In this document: positions 9,991-21,687 of the stretch, one piece after another
How the letters are laid out: each line of letters begins with the position of its first letter
How positions within the stretch are numbered: position 1 is the first letter of the stretch
From: Terana coerulea
Lineage: Eukaryota; Basidiomycota; Agaricomycetes; Polyporales; Phanerochaetaceae
Direction of reading: 5' to 3'
NCBI GenBank assembly: GCA_024811115.1
Contig: JAKOGH010000194.1
Span: forward strand, 1-64,000
Length of the DNA stretch: 64,000 nucleotides
Position numbers and translations under genes: made by a program
The notes under the pieces: generated by a model
The model's input: the letters and a program-made list of their open reading frames with translations, nothing else
What the model was told of the DNA's origin: nothing
Database searches by the model: none

Positions 9991-10860
9991 CAGTAGCAGT
10001 TCAAAGTAATGCATGCACGTATTTTGACCTCAACTCCATTTGGCTATATCTTTCTAACCAAAATGCTTTAGTGTACAGTGAAACTATCACTGCATAGCTA
10101 TAACCAGTAGGTAATTTTGAGGATATACACATTTTTATATATGGTAATTATGCTAGCTACAAAGGGTAAATAGTTGGAATTTGATGCAGTACTTATTGTA
10201 ATCATAACTTCACCAATGAGCTATATATTGCTTTAATAAAATATGCTTTAGCTGCTGATAAAGATGTAGCTTTGGTACTATATCATGCATCTTTGATTAT
10301 AGCTCTTGATTCATAAGCCACAATTATAAATATCTTGCTGCTGTAATATTTATATCCAGTGATATTAATAAAGCTACATATAGAGTAGATACATGTGGGT
10401 AATATTGCTGATATATGCCAAATAGATGGTAAAGATGAAGCATTAGACAATAGTAGCAATATATGACTTACAGAGCTGATAAGGAAGTAAACATATAATA
10501 AGCATTGCTATAATAAAATGTCTTCTATTATTGCTTGTGCATAAGAAGCTGTAGTTGAACAAATATGATATATAGGTTGAAACTGCATCTTTTCAGCAGT
10601 TGTATCATATCCTTACTAAAGCAATGTATATTTTATTAGTGAAGTTATAATTGGATCAAGTATTATGCCAAATTCCGACTTTTAAAGCTTATGCCTAGTA
10701 TTATTACTGTATACAATAAAATATGCATTCACAAAATTAGGTATTAGTTATAGCTGCATAATGATATTTTTACTATATGCTAAAGCTTTCTAGTGAGAAA
10801 AATATAGCTAAATAAAGATGAGGCCAAATTACTCCCGTGTATTACTTTTGACTGTCATTA
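9991..10860. mobile_element. Palindromic TA-flanked element (PTE copy 1)
   Basis: 870 bp with long inverted arms (about 9991-10300 and 10560-10860) and TA on both sides (9989-9990 and 10861-10862). Paired landmarks are GGCTATATCTTTCTAACC near 10041 with its diverged complement near 10800, and GTYGGAATTTG at 10173 with its complement ending at 10680. The start CAGTAGCAGTTCAAAGTAAT aligns with the ends of the copies at 51584 and 54915. TA duplication and CAGTR ends point to the Tc1/mariner (IS630) superfamily; the element is non-coding. Confidence 0.7.
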
Positions 10861-10862
10861 TA

Positions 10863-11813
10863 TATGGCTAGATTAAAAAATATGAAAAAGGCGAAAATGC
10901 AAGTTGTCCACAAAAAAAAGATTTTTTGGTTGATAGAATTATAGACCATAAATGAATTGGTAAAAATTTGCAAATGCTTATTTGATAAAACTTAAGTGAT
11001 AAAACTTAAAAAGCAAATTTACTTGGAATAATTTGGTAGCTGTGGATATAATTTAGGAAAGCATAATGCAATTCATTACAAAGATATACCTCATGTAAAT
11101 TTTGCATCTAAATTATGTAACTCAGATATATCAGTCAGATGAAGATAATGATTTTCCACACTAAGAAACTTCTACCAAAGAAAAGGAAAATGATATAGCT
11201 ATAAAGGCAAGTAATATTGAGCAAAAATTTAGCAACTTATTAACTTGAAATTCTTTTCACCTGAACAACCATAGTATAAGTCACATAAGTAAGGTTATGC
11301 CTTAAAACACAATCTAAAGTATCTAACTTTATTAGTAATGCATTGCTGAAAAAATAAAGGAAACTATAAAGATTATTGCATGATAACACTTACTCTCTTT
11401 AAGCTCTGAAGGTCTGGTAAAAATTTGAAAGCGAAAATAGCCAGTAAAATGAGACTTTCTTTGACTCTCAATTTAGTAAAACACAATTATAGCTAATAAA
11501 AGTCTTTCATGCAACATATGAATGCAATGATGCCAGAGATAACTTTGCAGCAGTATGAAAGAAGGGATTGCATGTAAAAGATATACTTACAGATTTGACT
11601 GATGATTTGCAATATTATTTGAACAATTTGTACTATAACACTAAAGCATTGTCTAGTCTAAATTAGAAAATCCATAGTATATTGCTAATGAATGCAATTA
11701 ATTATTCAGTGGGCAAATTAAAAGCTATTACAGATGCAAAATGCTGAAAGGTTGTTATATTATAGTGGTGGTTTGGACAAGCCACAAATAAGGGCAGAAT
11801 AGTAATAGCTAGT
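10863..11813 (+). pseudogene. Helitron fragment, copy 1
   Basis: Closely similar to 61460-62410 of the downstream Helitron over about 950 bp, including GAAAAAGGCGAAAAT, CAAATGCTTATTTGATAAAA and GTTATGCYYTRAACYACAA-type runs. It covers the Rep-to-helicase linker region of a RepHel protein. Frames are closed by stops. It begins at the right end of the palindromic element and loses similarity near 11813. Confidence 0.75.
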
Positions 11814-12819
11814 ATTTATCACTTTGCCAATGTTTCTTATGTTCTATATAGAAAAGGTTAAGTATCAAGTGGCAGCAAGGTATTGTAATCAATAACTCAA
11901 AGTATAAACTATGTGAATTGGTGTACCATAGAAGATTTCACCTCATAATGAGAGCAATTACTCTAAATGGTGATATTTAGTGTAATGATGAATTTGCACA
12001 AGGGCAAAGCTGGGATTACAAAGGTAAGCTAAGAAATATAAGTCTAGAAAATCTTATAACTATGCCCAACAAAAGAACTTTACTAGCAGCACTTTATGTA
12101 TAGTATTAAATAGCAATTATATAATAGCCAAAATGAATATGTGCGTTATACTGTAAAATATGATGAGAAAATAAATAAGTTGTGATATTAGAGCTAAAAT
12201 AAGTGAGAGAAGAAGAAATATTATTGCAAATTATGGTCAAATATGCGGAAATTATTATTTAGATTAATAGCAAAGTAAAAGAAAGCAATACTAAATAAAT
12301 AAATAAATCATTATTGGGTAAAAGGCAGCAAGCATAAAATCACAGCATATCAAAGCATGTCATCAAAGGCAGATGTGCCATATACTACACTCTTAAATAA
12401 TACTCTTAAACAATAAGAAATAGCTTGCAAAAATATTAGATAATAATAAAGGCACCTACTACGCCTAAAAAGGCAATAAAGCCAAAGCACTCATTAAAGC
12501 TAGCAAGGCTAGAACTTATAAATAAGGCCTAGATATGCCACAAACCCAGGCACATAGCTTAAATCCCATTACACATTAGTCACCAAGTATGTGACACATA
12601 TATTAAAGCACACACAATGTCACGATCTCAGGCACAAAGCTCAAATCCCATCATGCACTAACTGCCAGGCATGTAATCCATATATTAAGGTATATACATA
12701 TTATACCAAGCAAATGAGCTCTAGCCTAGGTCTCTTCTCAGATAACTAAATGCGACACACTTTAAGGCATTGTAATACAAAGCTAAGGCATCAAAAAGTG
12801 CTTAAACAAGGGAAATATA
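11814..12819. other. AT-rich spacer with one tandem duplication
   Basis: No gene is supported. At 12534-12700 two copies of an about 82-bp unit follow one another: CCCAGGCACATAGCTTAAAT at 12545 and CTCAGGCACAAAGCTCAAAT at 12627. Confidence 0.45.
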
Positions 12820-12917
12820 TGTGGCAGAGATAAGCTTGATGTAAGACTGAAGTGAGCAAATTAAAGTGGATGGTGAATAGATAAAGGAATATATACAAGG
12901 AGAACAACAAAGGTCAA
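12820..12917 (-). repeat. Gypsy-2b left LTR, first part
   Basis: TGTGGCAGAGATAAGC matches the start of the Gypsy-2a LTR (TGTCGCAGAGACGAGC) with transitions. The LTR is interrupted after GTCAA (12913-12917) by Gypsy-2a and resumes at 19589. Confidence 0.85.
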
Positions 12918-13337
12918 TGTCGCAGAGACGAGCTCGATGCGTAACTAGAGCGGACAGATCAGAGCGGATGTAGAATAGATGATAGAATACGTAGGAAGAG
13001 GGCGACGAGGGCCAACTCCTGGTAGACCTCACAAAACGAGTAGGCTAGTGCTAATACTTGTTCCCAATGACCAAGTTAGCATTGCTACTATGTATAGTGT
13101 AGAGAATACATACCTTGTTCCTAATGACCAAGAGGATGAGATGAGGATAAGGCCTGAGAGTCTAGGGTGCTAAGTGTCCGAGAACGTGGGAAGAATTGAG
13201 CCGCATTTGGGCGCTAAGCGCCGGGATCATCGGAATGAGGTCCAGAGGCTCTGGGACTGCTACTAGGCTGTGTATCTGCACTAAACAAATGCGAGAAAAT
13301 GAAAAATAATACTACATATGTGTGTCTGTCTGTGACA
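12918..13337 (-). repeat. Gypsy-2a LTR (3' copy)
   Basis: 420 bp, TGTCGCAGAGAC...CTGTCTGTGACA. It has a segment of about 54 bp between two AATGACCAAG repeats (near 13068 and 13120) that is missing from the partner LTR. It includes the palindrome GGCGCTAAGCGCC at 13210-13222. Confidence 0.92.
13210..13222. promoter_or_regulatory. Palindrome in the Gypsy-2 LTR
   Basis: GGCGCT-A-AGCGCC, a perfect 6-bp dyad around one base. It is retained as GGCGCTAAGCGCT at 27888 and as GGCGCTTAGCGCC at 43218-43230, and altered by transitions in the other copies. It could bind a zinc-cluster-type or similar dimeric factor or form a hairpin in the LTR RNA; which of these is not known. Confidence 0.4.
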
Positions 13338-13459
13338 TTACCCCTCGCTAAAGTCCATCGTCCTCGATGAACTGAGTGCCTCAAATCTCCTCTCCACCCA
13401 TCCAAACTCTGATAATCCGATGTTGGTAAAGTTTTCAAACAGTTGCCACAGCAGAGTTG

Positions 13460-14900
13460 CAAACATAGCGGCATTGATGCATTGAGCTGTGTTGAGATGT
13501 GACTTATGGAGCATTTCAATGGCTTCTGGGGCATTCTCAAGGTTTTTTGCTGGTTCCCAAGAATTTGAACCAGAGCTGTAGCCTTTCCATTTGATGAGGT
13601 ATTGGAATTGCTAGTGGAAGATTCTGCTGTCCAGAATTTCCTCCACCTCGTACTCTTCCTCTTCTTCAACTGTAACTGGGGCTGGAGGCGGTGGTAGGAC
13701 TCCATTGACTTCGCTACCCTTTCAAAGGGTGAGAGCCGGTCAACGTAGAATACATTATGGATTTTCAGCGCTGTCTGTAATTTGAGCTTGTAGCCCTGAT
13801 CACCTACTCCCTTCAGAATCTCATAGAGTCCCAGCTGCCTAGATGCCAGCTTATGAGAGGCTTGATGCACCTGTATATTGCGGCTGTCTAGCCAGACTTT
13901 ATTTCCGACGTCAAACACTTTAAGCGAAGGAGCACCTGCAGACATCTCCTTTTTGTAGTTTGAAAAGCCGCTTCTACATTCTTACGTGTCTAGGCTAGTA
14001 GTTCTGCTGAAGAGTCTGCTGCCAATACGTTGCTGCGTCCTTCTGCTGGGATTGTGAAGTCTGGTTGGTAGCCATACAGCACTTCAAATGGTGATTAGCA
14101 ATGAGCTGAGTGTACTCTAGAGTTGAGTGCAAACTCGGCAACTGATATGAGCTGAGCCCAGTCGTCTTGGTGCTATGAGGTGAATAGCCGGAGGTGCTGC
14201 TTGATCTCCTAGTTAGTGCACTCTGTCTGCCTGTTTGCCTGAGGGTGATAAGCTGTTGTAAGCTGGCTATTAATCCCTAGCCTCTTGTACAGTGCTGTGA
14301 TGACCTTGGCTGCAAATTGTGGTCCTCGGTCTGATATGATCCTCTGTGGTAGTTTGTGAAGTCTGAAGAGCTCTCATTCCAAGAGCGATGCAATTCCCTC
14401 TGCTGTTACTGAATCGTTGGTGAGCACAAAGTGTCCCTGCTTAGTGTACAGGTTGACAATCGTCAAGATGGCATTGTAGAGCTGTCCATCTAGGCCCTTT
14501 GATGGGGGGAGTCCAGTTACCAAGTCTGCTTCTACGATTTGCCATGGTCCTTCCGGGGCTGTGATTGAAAGTGGATCAACTTGTGAATGGGATGCAGGCT
14601 TGAATCGCTGGTATTGCTCGCATCCTTTCACATACTGGTTAACAAAGGCTTGCATTAGTGGCCACCAGTAATGCCAGCTAACCAGTTCGTAAGTTCTGTC
14701 TTGTCCTAGGTGTCTTGCTGTCCTTCCATTGTGACATTCCACTAAGGTCCTCCTCTTTATCTCCAAGTCGTCTGGCACGTATAGCTTCCTTTGGTAATAC
14801 ACCAAACCATCTACCTCTTCCCATTCCTTCATCCCATCAAGTAATCATCATGCTTCTGTCATCTTCAGTCCCTTTAGTGCCTTTACCACTATTGCTTCTC
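13460..14900 (-). pseudogene. Gypsy-2a integrase with C-terminal chromodomain (broken)
   Basis: The best open stretch (14374-14832) holds the zinc-binding region (ECHNGR, RHLGQDRTY, YWWPLM, then KGCEQYQR with the second Cys now Tyr) and the start of the catalytic core: ADLVTGLPPSKG keeps the first Asp and the later NLYTKQGHF has Asn for Asp. The C-terminal part at 13680-13945 has the gypsy phrase GNKVWLDSRNI and IHNVFYVDRLSPF. After another frameshift, about 13510-13670 reads as a chromodomain (EVEEILDSR, YLIKWKGY, SWEPAKNLENAPE) with one TAG where CAG is expected. Integrase would insert cDNA; the chromodomain is thought to steer insertion toward heterochromatin, which fits insertion into an older copy. 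Confidence 0.85.
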
Positions 14901-15129
14901 TTTGTCCTGCCTTCCTAATATTTCCCTTTACCGAATTCCCTTCTATCACGAGTCCTTCTGTTGTACCTAGTATGACAGTGGCGTTAATAGTCTGTGGGTG
15001 CCTTGGGACTAACACTACTTATTCTCGATTGTCTTTGGCATCTGAGACTTCTGACAAAGCACTACACGTCATAGTATCTGATTTTCCCTGTAACTTGCCT
15101 GGGCGGTGTATTATCTTTATGTGAAATTG

Positions 15130-16430
15130 CGATAACCAGAGGGACCATCTAGCTTGTCAGTGGGTCAGATTCTGGGCTTTTGTCCAGTGCTCGAGGTTTT
15201 TGTGATCTGAATAGATGGTAACCTTGGAAAGTCCCTCTAGGTAATGCTGCCACTCTTTCAGAGCTCTGATAATTGCCAAGAGTTCCTTGTTGTAGATTTC
15301 GTAGTTGCACTCTGCTGGTGACATTGTCTCAGAACATAATGCAACTGGATGCATGAGGTTGTTGTCTCCCACTAGGATAGAACTCCTCCCATTGCGAAAT
15401 TTGATGCATCTACTTCAATCTCTATCTCCCTGGTTGGGTCATATATTGCTGAGATTAGCGCTGTAATGAAGGCTTTGTGCAAGTCATCAAATGCAAACTG
15501 TTCTGCCAGTCCCTATCGCCAGGGTGTGTCCTTCTTGGTCAAGTTATTTAAAAGGGTGAGCCCGATGCAAAAACCCTTTGATAAACCTTCAATAGAAGTT
15601 TGCGAAGCCCAGGAGTCCTCGCACATCCTGGAGCATTTGAGGAGTGTGCTATTCGGTAATTGCTTGTACCTTGGCTGGGTCCATTTTCACCTCTCTAGCT
15701 TGGATGACTATGCCCAGGTATTCAATCTCTTCTTTGTCAAACTTGCACTTCTCAGGTTTCAAAAACAAGTTGTACTCCTTCAGCCTGTGCAGGACTTTGT
15801 GGATAGTCTCTCAGTGTGTCTTCGAGTTGCTGCTATAGATCAGAATATCGTCCATGTAAACAGCCATCTTGTTTGCCACTATCAGGTCTGCGAAGATTGC
15901 ATTCATGAGCAACTGGAAGGTTGCCGGTGAGTTCGTCAGCCCAAAGAACATGACTCTAGGTTTGAAGAGTCCTCTGTTTGTGATGAAAGCCACTTTCCAT
16001 AGATCTGACTCACGAATTCGGATGCTATTGTATCCTCATCAAATGTCGAACTTGTAAAACTTGAGCTCCCTTTAGCTTTTTAATGATGTCAGAGGCTAAA
16101 GAGCGGTAATAGTTCTTGATAGTGATCTCATTAAGTTTTCAGTAGTCCTGAACAAGGTACAGCTTGCCATCCTTCTTCTTGATAAAGAAGACAAGTGATG
16201 CCATAGAGGACTTGAAAGGAACAATGTATCCTTTGGCTAAGCTCTCATTAAAAATTGTCCTAGCTCCTCGTCTTCAGGAACTAACATGGAGAAGGCTTGA
16301 GTGTGCAGCATCTCTAGAGCTCCTTCCTTGAAGTCAATAGTATGGTCCCATGGTTTGTGGTCTAGAAGTCGATGTGATTCTTCTTCCGAAAAGACATGCA
16401 TGTGGCATCGGTACTCTGCAGGAACCATTT
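15130..16430 (-). pseudogene. pol: Gypsy-2a reverse transcriptase and RNase H (interrupted by stops)
   Basis: All pieces share one frame: 16237-16428 (HMHVFSEEESHRLLDHKPWD, the N-terminal linker before the polymerase), 15811-15993 (FGLTNSPATFQLLMN and VYMDDILIYS with catalytic YMDD intact) and 15157-15372 (RNase H, with IYNKELLAIIRALKEWQHYL and YSDHKNLEHW). The gaps between them hold stop codons rather than insertions, so nonsense transitions explain the loss. The enzyme would copy element RNA into DNA. Integrase follows in the same frame. Confidence 0.88.
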
Positions 16431-16733
16431 CCTCAAAGGATCACTGTCCTCATTTGCGCAATTCCTCTTCAGCAATCTGCTGAGAGTAGGTATATCTGGC
16501 ACACATCCACAGTTTATCTCCTCCTTTTAGAAGTCCAGCTTTGACCCAGCTCTGTCCTGCCTTTTGATTGGCTTCCACTTTTTGAGAACTTTGCTTTGCC
16601 TCTAACTCTAGTATTTTATCCTTTCAGTTGACCTGTGAATTAACAGCTCGAAGCCAGGGCAGTCCAAATATGACATCCTCTGGCCCTAGGCTTGTTATTA
16701 GAAAGGCCCAGTCTTGGTTATAGCTACTAACGA

Positions 16734-16985
16734 CTAGCTGGAGCCATACAAAGTGAGTAATGGTTCTGGCTGGGTTGGGACTTCCGTCAACGTTGTAAAG
16801 GGCGATGAGTGAGTTAAGAGGTGGAGAGAGAGGTTGCGCTTTTGAATGTAGTCCTTGTCAACAAATAAACCACTAGCACCGCTGTCTAGCATTGCCCAAG
16901 TCTTTTTGCCGACCAAATACACTCTACATGGAAGTGCTTCAACTAACAGTTGATCTCCTGCAGTTGCCATGAGGAAACAGTATCA
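16734..16985 (-). pseudogene. Gypsy-2a protease
   Basis: Retropepsin with WAMLDSGASGLFVDKDYI, so the active-site Asp-Ser-Gly is intact, unlike Gypsy-1. It is preceded by a hydrophobic strand LVEALPCRVYLVG. The frame differs from both gag and the polymerase, so either a frameshift mutation or separated reading frames exist. Confidence 0.82.
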
Positions 16986-17485
16986 TATATGCTACTATGG
17001 GCTTTTGTTACAGAGGAAGTTGGTGCTACGGAGTCTGATTCTACCGTGTCCTTAGGAGTTGAATCCTGTGAGTTACTATTTACTACTGGTATTACAAATG
17101 AGACAGTCTTTTTGAAGCGCAATGGAACTAAGTGGGACTTTAGAAAGCGGGGCTAAGGGGACTTAGGATGGCAAAGGTACATGTACAGAAGGAATTGGAT
17201 CTGAGTCAGTGTCTGTTTCAGAACAAGGGTCCATACATAATACCGAAAAACGATTGAACCTAGGAAAACACACCAGGTTCTTAGCTGCAGCCTTAGCCAA
17301 GAACCTTACAAAAATCCCCTGTTACTTCGCTGAAGACGCACCTTCAGAGACACCACTGACTATGCCGATAATGCTACTACTGCCTCTGACACTGAGGAGG
17401 AGCTGGACGCGGAAAGGCGATGTAGCCAAGCAGATTGTGAAGACAGCCTTAGAGGTGCACCGCCATCAGTGCTAGCAGCGTTGAC

Positions 17486-18738
17486 TCATGCTGCAGCTGC
17501 TCCTACCTGTCCCATGTAGCAGGACTGGCATACTGTGGAGGTTCGCCCTGCACTGTGGCAGTGCTGGCAAATCAACAGGCGGTGAGGACAGGCTACGACA
17601 ATGTGGTCCTTCGAGCCACATTTAAAGCATCTCCCAGCCAAAGCTTTATGCCAGACTTGAGCAAACCCTAGTGCCGGAGTTGATGTAGAGATGTCCATAG
17701 CGTCAGGGGTCAGCCGGTGTCTTGGAACAGCTAAATGGGGCCGCTGGAGTGAAGTGTTGAGGACTTGCAGTTGCCATCAATGTTGTGGGTCTGGGTTGAT
17801 GCCTTTGCTTATGTGCTCTCTTTGCATCTTGCTTGCACTTCCTTTTGTCAATGCCCTGCGCTGCCTCGACAACAGGCGCTAGAGTCGACGTGTCTCTGCC
17901 CATCTTGGTAATGTAATCCTTGACGTAGATCAATAAGTGCTTCTTATACCAGATGCTCTTATTCTCACTGAGAGTGGCATAGCCCACGTACTGATAGAAC
18001 AGCGCTATATACTCCTGGGCTGTCTTGTTCTCCATCTAGAGGGTGTCGAGAGAGGCTAGAGCATTTCCTGCCTCATCTACTGTTTTGAACCTTGTCCTGA
18101 ATGTGCTCAGGAAATCGGACCAGTCTGCATATAGGGTTTCCCCTCTTGTTAGCGCTTCCAGGGTTGGAGTTGCCCAGATCGCTATGTCTTCCACCAAGTA
18201 GTTTATGCATGCTTCCACTCACTCATTTACTTGGGTTTGGTAAAATGTTTCTATGACCGGTTTCCTTGTGTATTGGTGACCAGGTTTCTGTTGGTGTCGT
18301 GTCATTGGCGCTGGATCTAGTCACACAAGCCCTCTTTTTGGTCTTGAGCTCAGACTGCGCAGGCTGCTAAGAATTGGCAAGTGTCTTCTGTTGACTTTTC
18401 GTCGTACATCACCAGCTTTTGCATGCATTGTTTGGGCATGGGCTGTGCAGTGACAATCATGCACATGGCGGTCCCTGCGGTGCACTTGCACGGGCCTACA
18501 TGCTATTGATATTTTGGGTGAGGTTGGCCACCTGCTAGGCCGGTGCCTAAACTAGCTGTTTGAGGGTCATTGGTTGAGCCATCGGTGCTGGGGCGGGTGC
18601 AGAAGGTGAAGATGAAGAGGGCCGTAGTGACGGATTGCATGGAGGGAGGGCTGCTGGTGCGACTACTGAGGTCTGCATACATGAAGTGCCGGTTTGAGGT
18701 GTGAGCATGCAGAGGTTCTGGAGGAGTTCAAGAAACAC
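17486..18738 (-). pseudogene. gag: Gypsy-2a gag relic
   Basis: Four pieces: a proline/serine-rich N-terminus (18547-18738), capsid pieces at 18036-18218 (YADWSDFLSTFRTRFKTVDE) and 17703-18035 (AQEYIALFYQYVGYATLSE), and a nucleocapsid at 17486-17698 with a classical zinc knuckle CFKCGSKDHIVVAC (CX2CX4HX4C) followed by a second Cys/His-rich run. Three frames are used, so indels are present. Most of the capsid is absent from the older copy Gypsy-2b. Confidence 0.8.
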
Positions 18739-19217
18739 AGAGCTTGGTGAGCCAGAACTTCCTGCTGGGAGTTGGATCAGTAGTTCTCCTGAGTGCTGTA
18801 CTACTCAAGGTTGCTGGATCTAGTCTGGATGTTCTTTCTGGTACACTGCCTTGATACTGTTGTAACAATTGGGGCACAGTTGTTGGTCACACCTCTTGTA
18901 GGTCTCTGGCTCATCATGGTAGTCATATTGGTTGCTCAAGTTGTAGTAGTGGAATACTGTTGAGCAGTCGAACTGCTGTGTGGGGCTGCATCTTCAGATA
19001 GGTTGGCAATGGGCACTATGCAAATAGACCTCCTTAGCGCACAGTGGGAACTCACAAGTTCTCTGCACCAACGTCCTACTCAATAGCAGCACGGCAAGGG
19101 AAAGGTGGCGTAAAGAGATAAACAGGGTCTCAGTGGCGCTGTATCTCTGGACTGTTGTAGTGCATGTGCTTCGTAGAGGTTCAATCAGATCAGTGCAGTT
19201 AAAAGATCTTGACCTAG

Positions 19218-19583
19218 TGTCGCGAAGACAAGCTCAATCGCGTAACCAGGAGTGGATGGATCAGAGCGGATGTAGAATAGATGATAGAATATGTATGAGG
19301 AGGGCGACAAGGGCCAACTCCAGGTAGACCTCACAGAATAAATAGGCTGGTGCCAATACTTGTCTCCAATGACCAAGATGTCGAGATGAGGACAAGGCAA
19401 AAAGAGTCCAGAGTGCTAAGTATTCAAGAGCGTGGGAAGAATCGAACCACATTTGGGTGCTAAGCACTAAGATCATTGGAATGAAATCTAAAGGCTCTGA
19501 AGCTGCTACCAGGTCGTGTATCTATGCTAAACAAATGCGAAAAAATGAAAAATAATACTACATATGCGTGTCCGTCTGTGACA
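19218..19583 (-). repeat. Gypsy-2a LTR (5' copy)
   Basis: 366 bp, TGTCGCGAAGAC...GTCCGTCTGTGACA, near-identical to the left LTR apart from the deletion of about 54 bp between AATGACCAAG repeats and scattered transitions. Followed by the duplication GTCAA. Confidence 0.92.
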
Positions 19584-19588
19584 GTCAA

Positions 19589-19902
19589 CTCCCAGTAGAT
19601 TTTTAAAAATGAGCAGGCCTGAGCTGATACTTGTCTCCGATAATCAAGTTAACATAAACTATATCCTATAGTATATATGTACACATCTTATCCCCGTGAC
19701 TAAGAGATCAAGATAAGACGGCAAGAGTAAGAGTATTTAGAATAATGAAGGTGCAAAGGCATAAGAACAGTTCAACCCAATATGAGTGCTGTGTGCCAAA
19801 AACTATGAAGCACTGTTTAGAAGTTCTGAGATTGCTACCAAGCTTTGCAGAAAGGCAAGAAAAATGAAAAGTAATACTGCTACTATATGTTTATCTGCAA
19901 TA
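19589..19902 (-). repeat. Gypsy-2b left LTR, second part
   Basis: Continues the LTR begun at 12820 directly after the GTCAA duplication (CTCCCAGTAGAT...). It ends near TCTGCAATA, a mutated TGTGACA. It contains the full 54-bp segment missing from the 19218 LTR. Confidence 0.82.
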
Positions 19903-21175
19903 TTATTTTTGCTAAAGTTCATTGTCCTTGATGAACTGAGTGCTTCAAATCTCCCTTTATCCCATCCAAACATTGGTAATGCAATGTTTGTGAAATTTGT
20001 AGTAGTTGCCATGGAAGGGATGTGAATATAGTGGCATTGACATGCCAAGCAGCATTGGGATGCAATTTGTAGAACCTTTTAATGGCTTCAGGGGCATTTT
20101 GAGGTTCTTAGCAGATTCAGGAGTTTGAGCCAGAATCATAGCCTTTCCATTTGATGGAGTACTGGAATTGCTGACAGAAGACTCTGCTGTCCAAAATCTC
20201 ATCAACTTCATACTCATCCTCTTCTTTGACTACAACTGGAGCTAGAGGTGGTGGTAATACTCTATTGACTTCATTATCCTTTTAAGGTGAGAGTCAATCA
20301 ATATGGAATACATTGTGAATCTTTAATACTACTAGCAACTTGAGCTTGTAGTCCCAATCACTGATCTTTTTTAGAATCTCATATGATTCTAGCTGCCTTA
20401 GTCCTAGTTTGTATAAGGCTTAGTGGACTTATATGTTGTGGCTGTCTAACTAGACTTTATCTCTAACACTGAACACTTTAGGTGAGGGGTTACTGGCTGT
20501 TATTTCCTTCTTGATAGTTCGAAGGCTGCCTTTGCATTTTTGCACATTTGAACTAGTAGTTTGGCATGAAAGTCTGCGGCTGGTATATTGCTACATTCTC
20601 CAGCTAGAATTATAAAGTTGAGTTAGTAGCCACACAGTACTTTGAAGAGCAATTGGCAGTGAGCAGAGTATACTTGAAAGTTAAAAGTGAATTTAACTAC
20701 TGGCATCAGTTGTGCTTAGTCACCTTGCCTGGAAAGTGAACAACTAGACATACTATTCTATCTCCTAATTTGCACACTCTGTCTGCCTATTGGCGTGAGA
20801 ATAATATGCTATTGTAAGTTGGCTATTGATTTTAAGCCTCTTATATAGTGCAGTAATGACTTTAGCTGCAGTGAGGCCCTCTGTCTAAGATAATTCCCTC
20901 ATAGTAGTTTATAAAGCCTAAAGAGTTCTTGCTCCAGTAAGTATGCAACTCCTTCTGCTGTGACAGAATTGTTGGTGAGCACAAAGTGTTCTTGCTTCAA
21001 GTACAAGTCAACAATAGTTATGATTGCATTGTAGAGTTGTCTGCCCAGTCCTTTTGAAGGCAAGAGTCCCATCACCAAGTCTGCTCATATAATCTGCCAT
21101 GGCCCCTTTAGTACTGCTATTGAAAAGGAGTTTACTTGCAAATGCAATGCCAGCTTGAACCATTGACATTGTTCG

Positions 21176-21687
21176 CGGCTATGCACGTCTTGTAGCGGAG
21201 ACTACATTTAATGCACACATAGGAAACCAAAGGAAAATATAAACTCAACAAATACTGGCAGGCATGAAGGCAATGCATAGCAATGAAATAGAAGCTAGTG
21301 GGCCTTTGCAGCACCACACACAGCGTAATCCCAAAGGGTCTGAAGGACTACTAATAGACTGGCACACCGATGCTAAGTCTAAGTCTCCAAGTGACTAAGA
21401 AGTTGAGATGTGGACTTAGAGTTGCTACAAAAGTTCTTATATACTACTCTATGGGTCTGTTTACTAATACAAAGTCTGTTACATATGTGTTGTGTCAGCA
21501 TGAGTAAGCCCGGAGAAAAGGGCTGTTACAGTCATTCATTAAGAGTTAGTGGGTAAACAGCTTGTGTTTAGTCAGCTGCTGAGTCATTATTTCTATGTTG
21601 TGCCTCTATTAAGCTAGTGGCTGAATTTAGGCCAAGTATTAGGTTACGTGTTCTAGAAAAAGGACTAGTGCTATAGTGACACATATT
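21176..21687. mobile_element. Insert in Gypsy-2b integrase containing an LTR-like segment
   Basis: Aligning with Gypsy-2a shows about 510 extra bases between the zinc-binding residues. Inside, 21191-21530 starts TGTAGCGGAGAC and ends GGCTGTTACA, echoing the Gypsy-2 LTR ends, and includes AAGTGACTAAGAAGTTGAGA, similar to the LTR phrase around CAATGACCAAG. It is probably a solo LTR of a related family; no clear duplication. Confidence 0.5.

Larger units (their letters stand above)
12918..19583 (-). mobile_element. Gypsy-2a: young chromodomain Ty3/gypsy retrotransposon nested in Gypsy-2b
   Basis: 6666 bp with LTRs 12918-13337 and 19218-19583 and an exact 5-bp target duplication GTCAA (12913-12917 and 19584-19588). 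On the minus strand the order is gag, protease, reverse transcriptase, RNase H, integrase, chromodomain. A polypurine tract (GCGAGGGG, minus strand) lies beside the left LTR. GC is clearly higher than in Gypsy-2b. YMDD and DSG motifs are intact, but stops and frameshifts break every protein. The insertion point is the LTR of an older copy in the same orientation. Confidence 0.93.
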
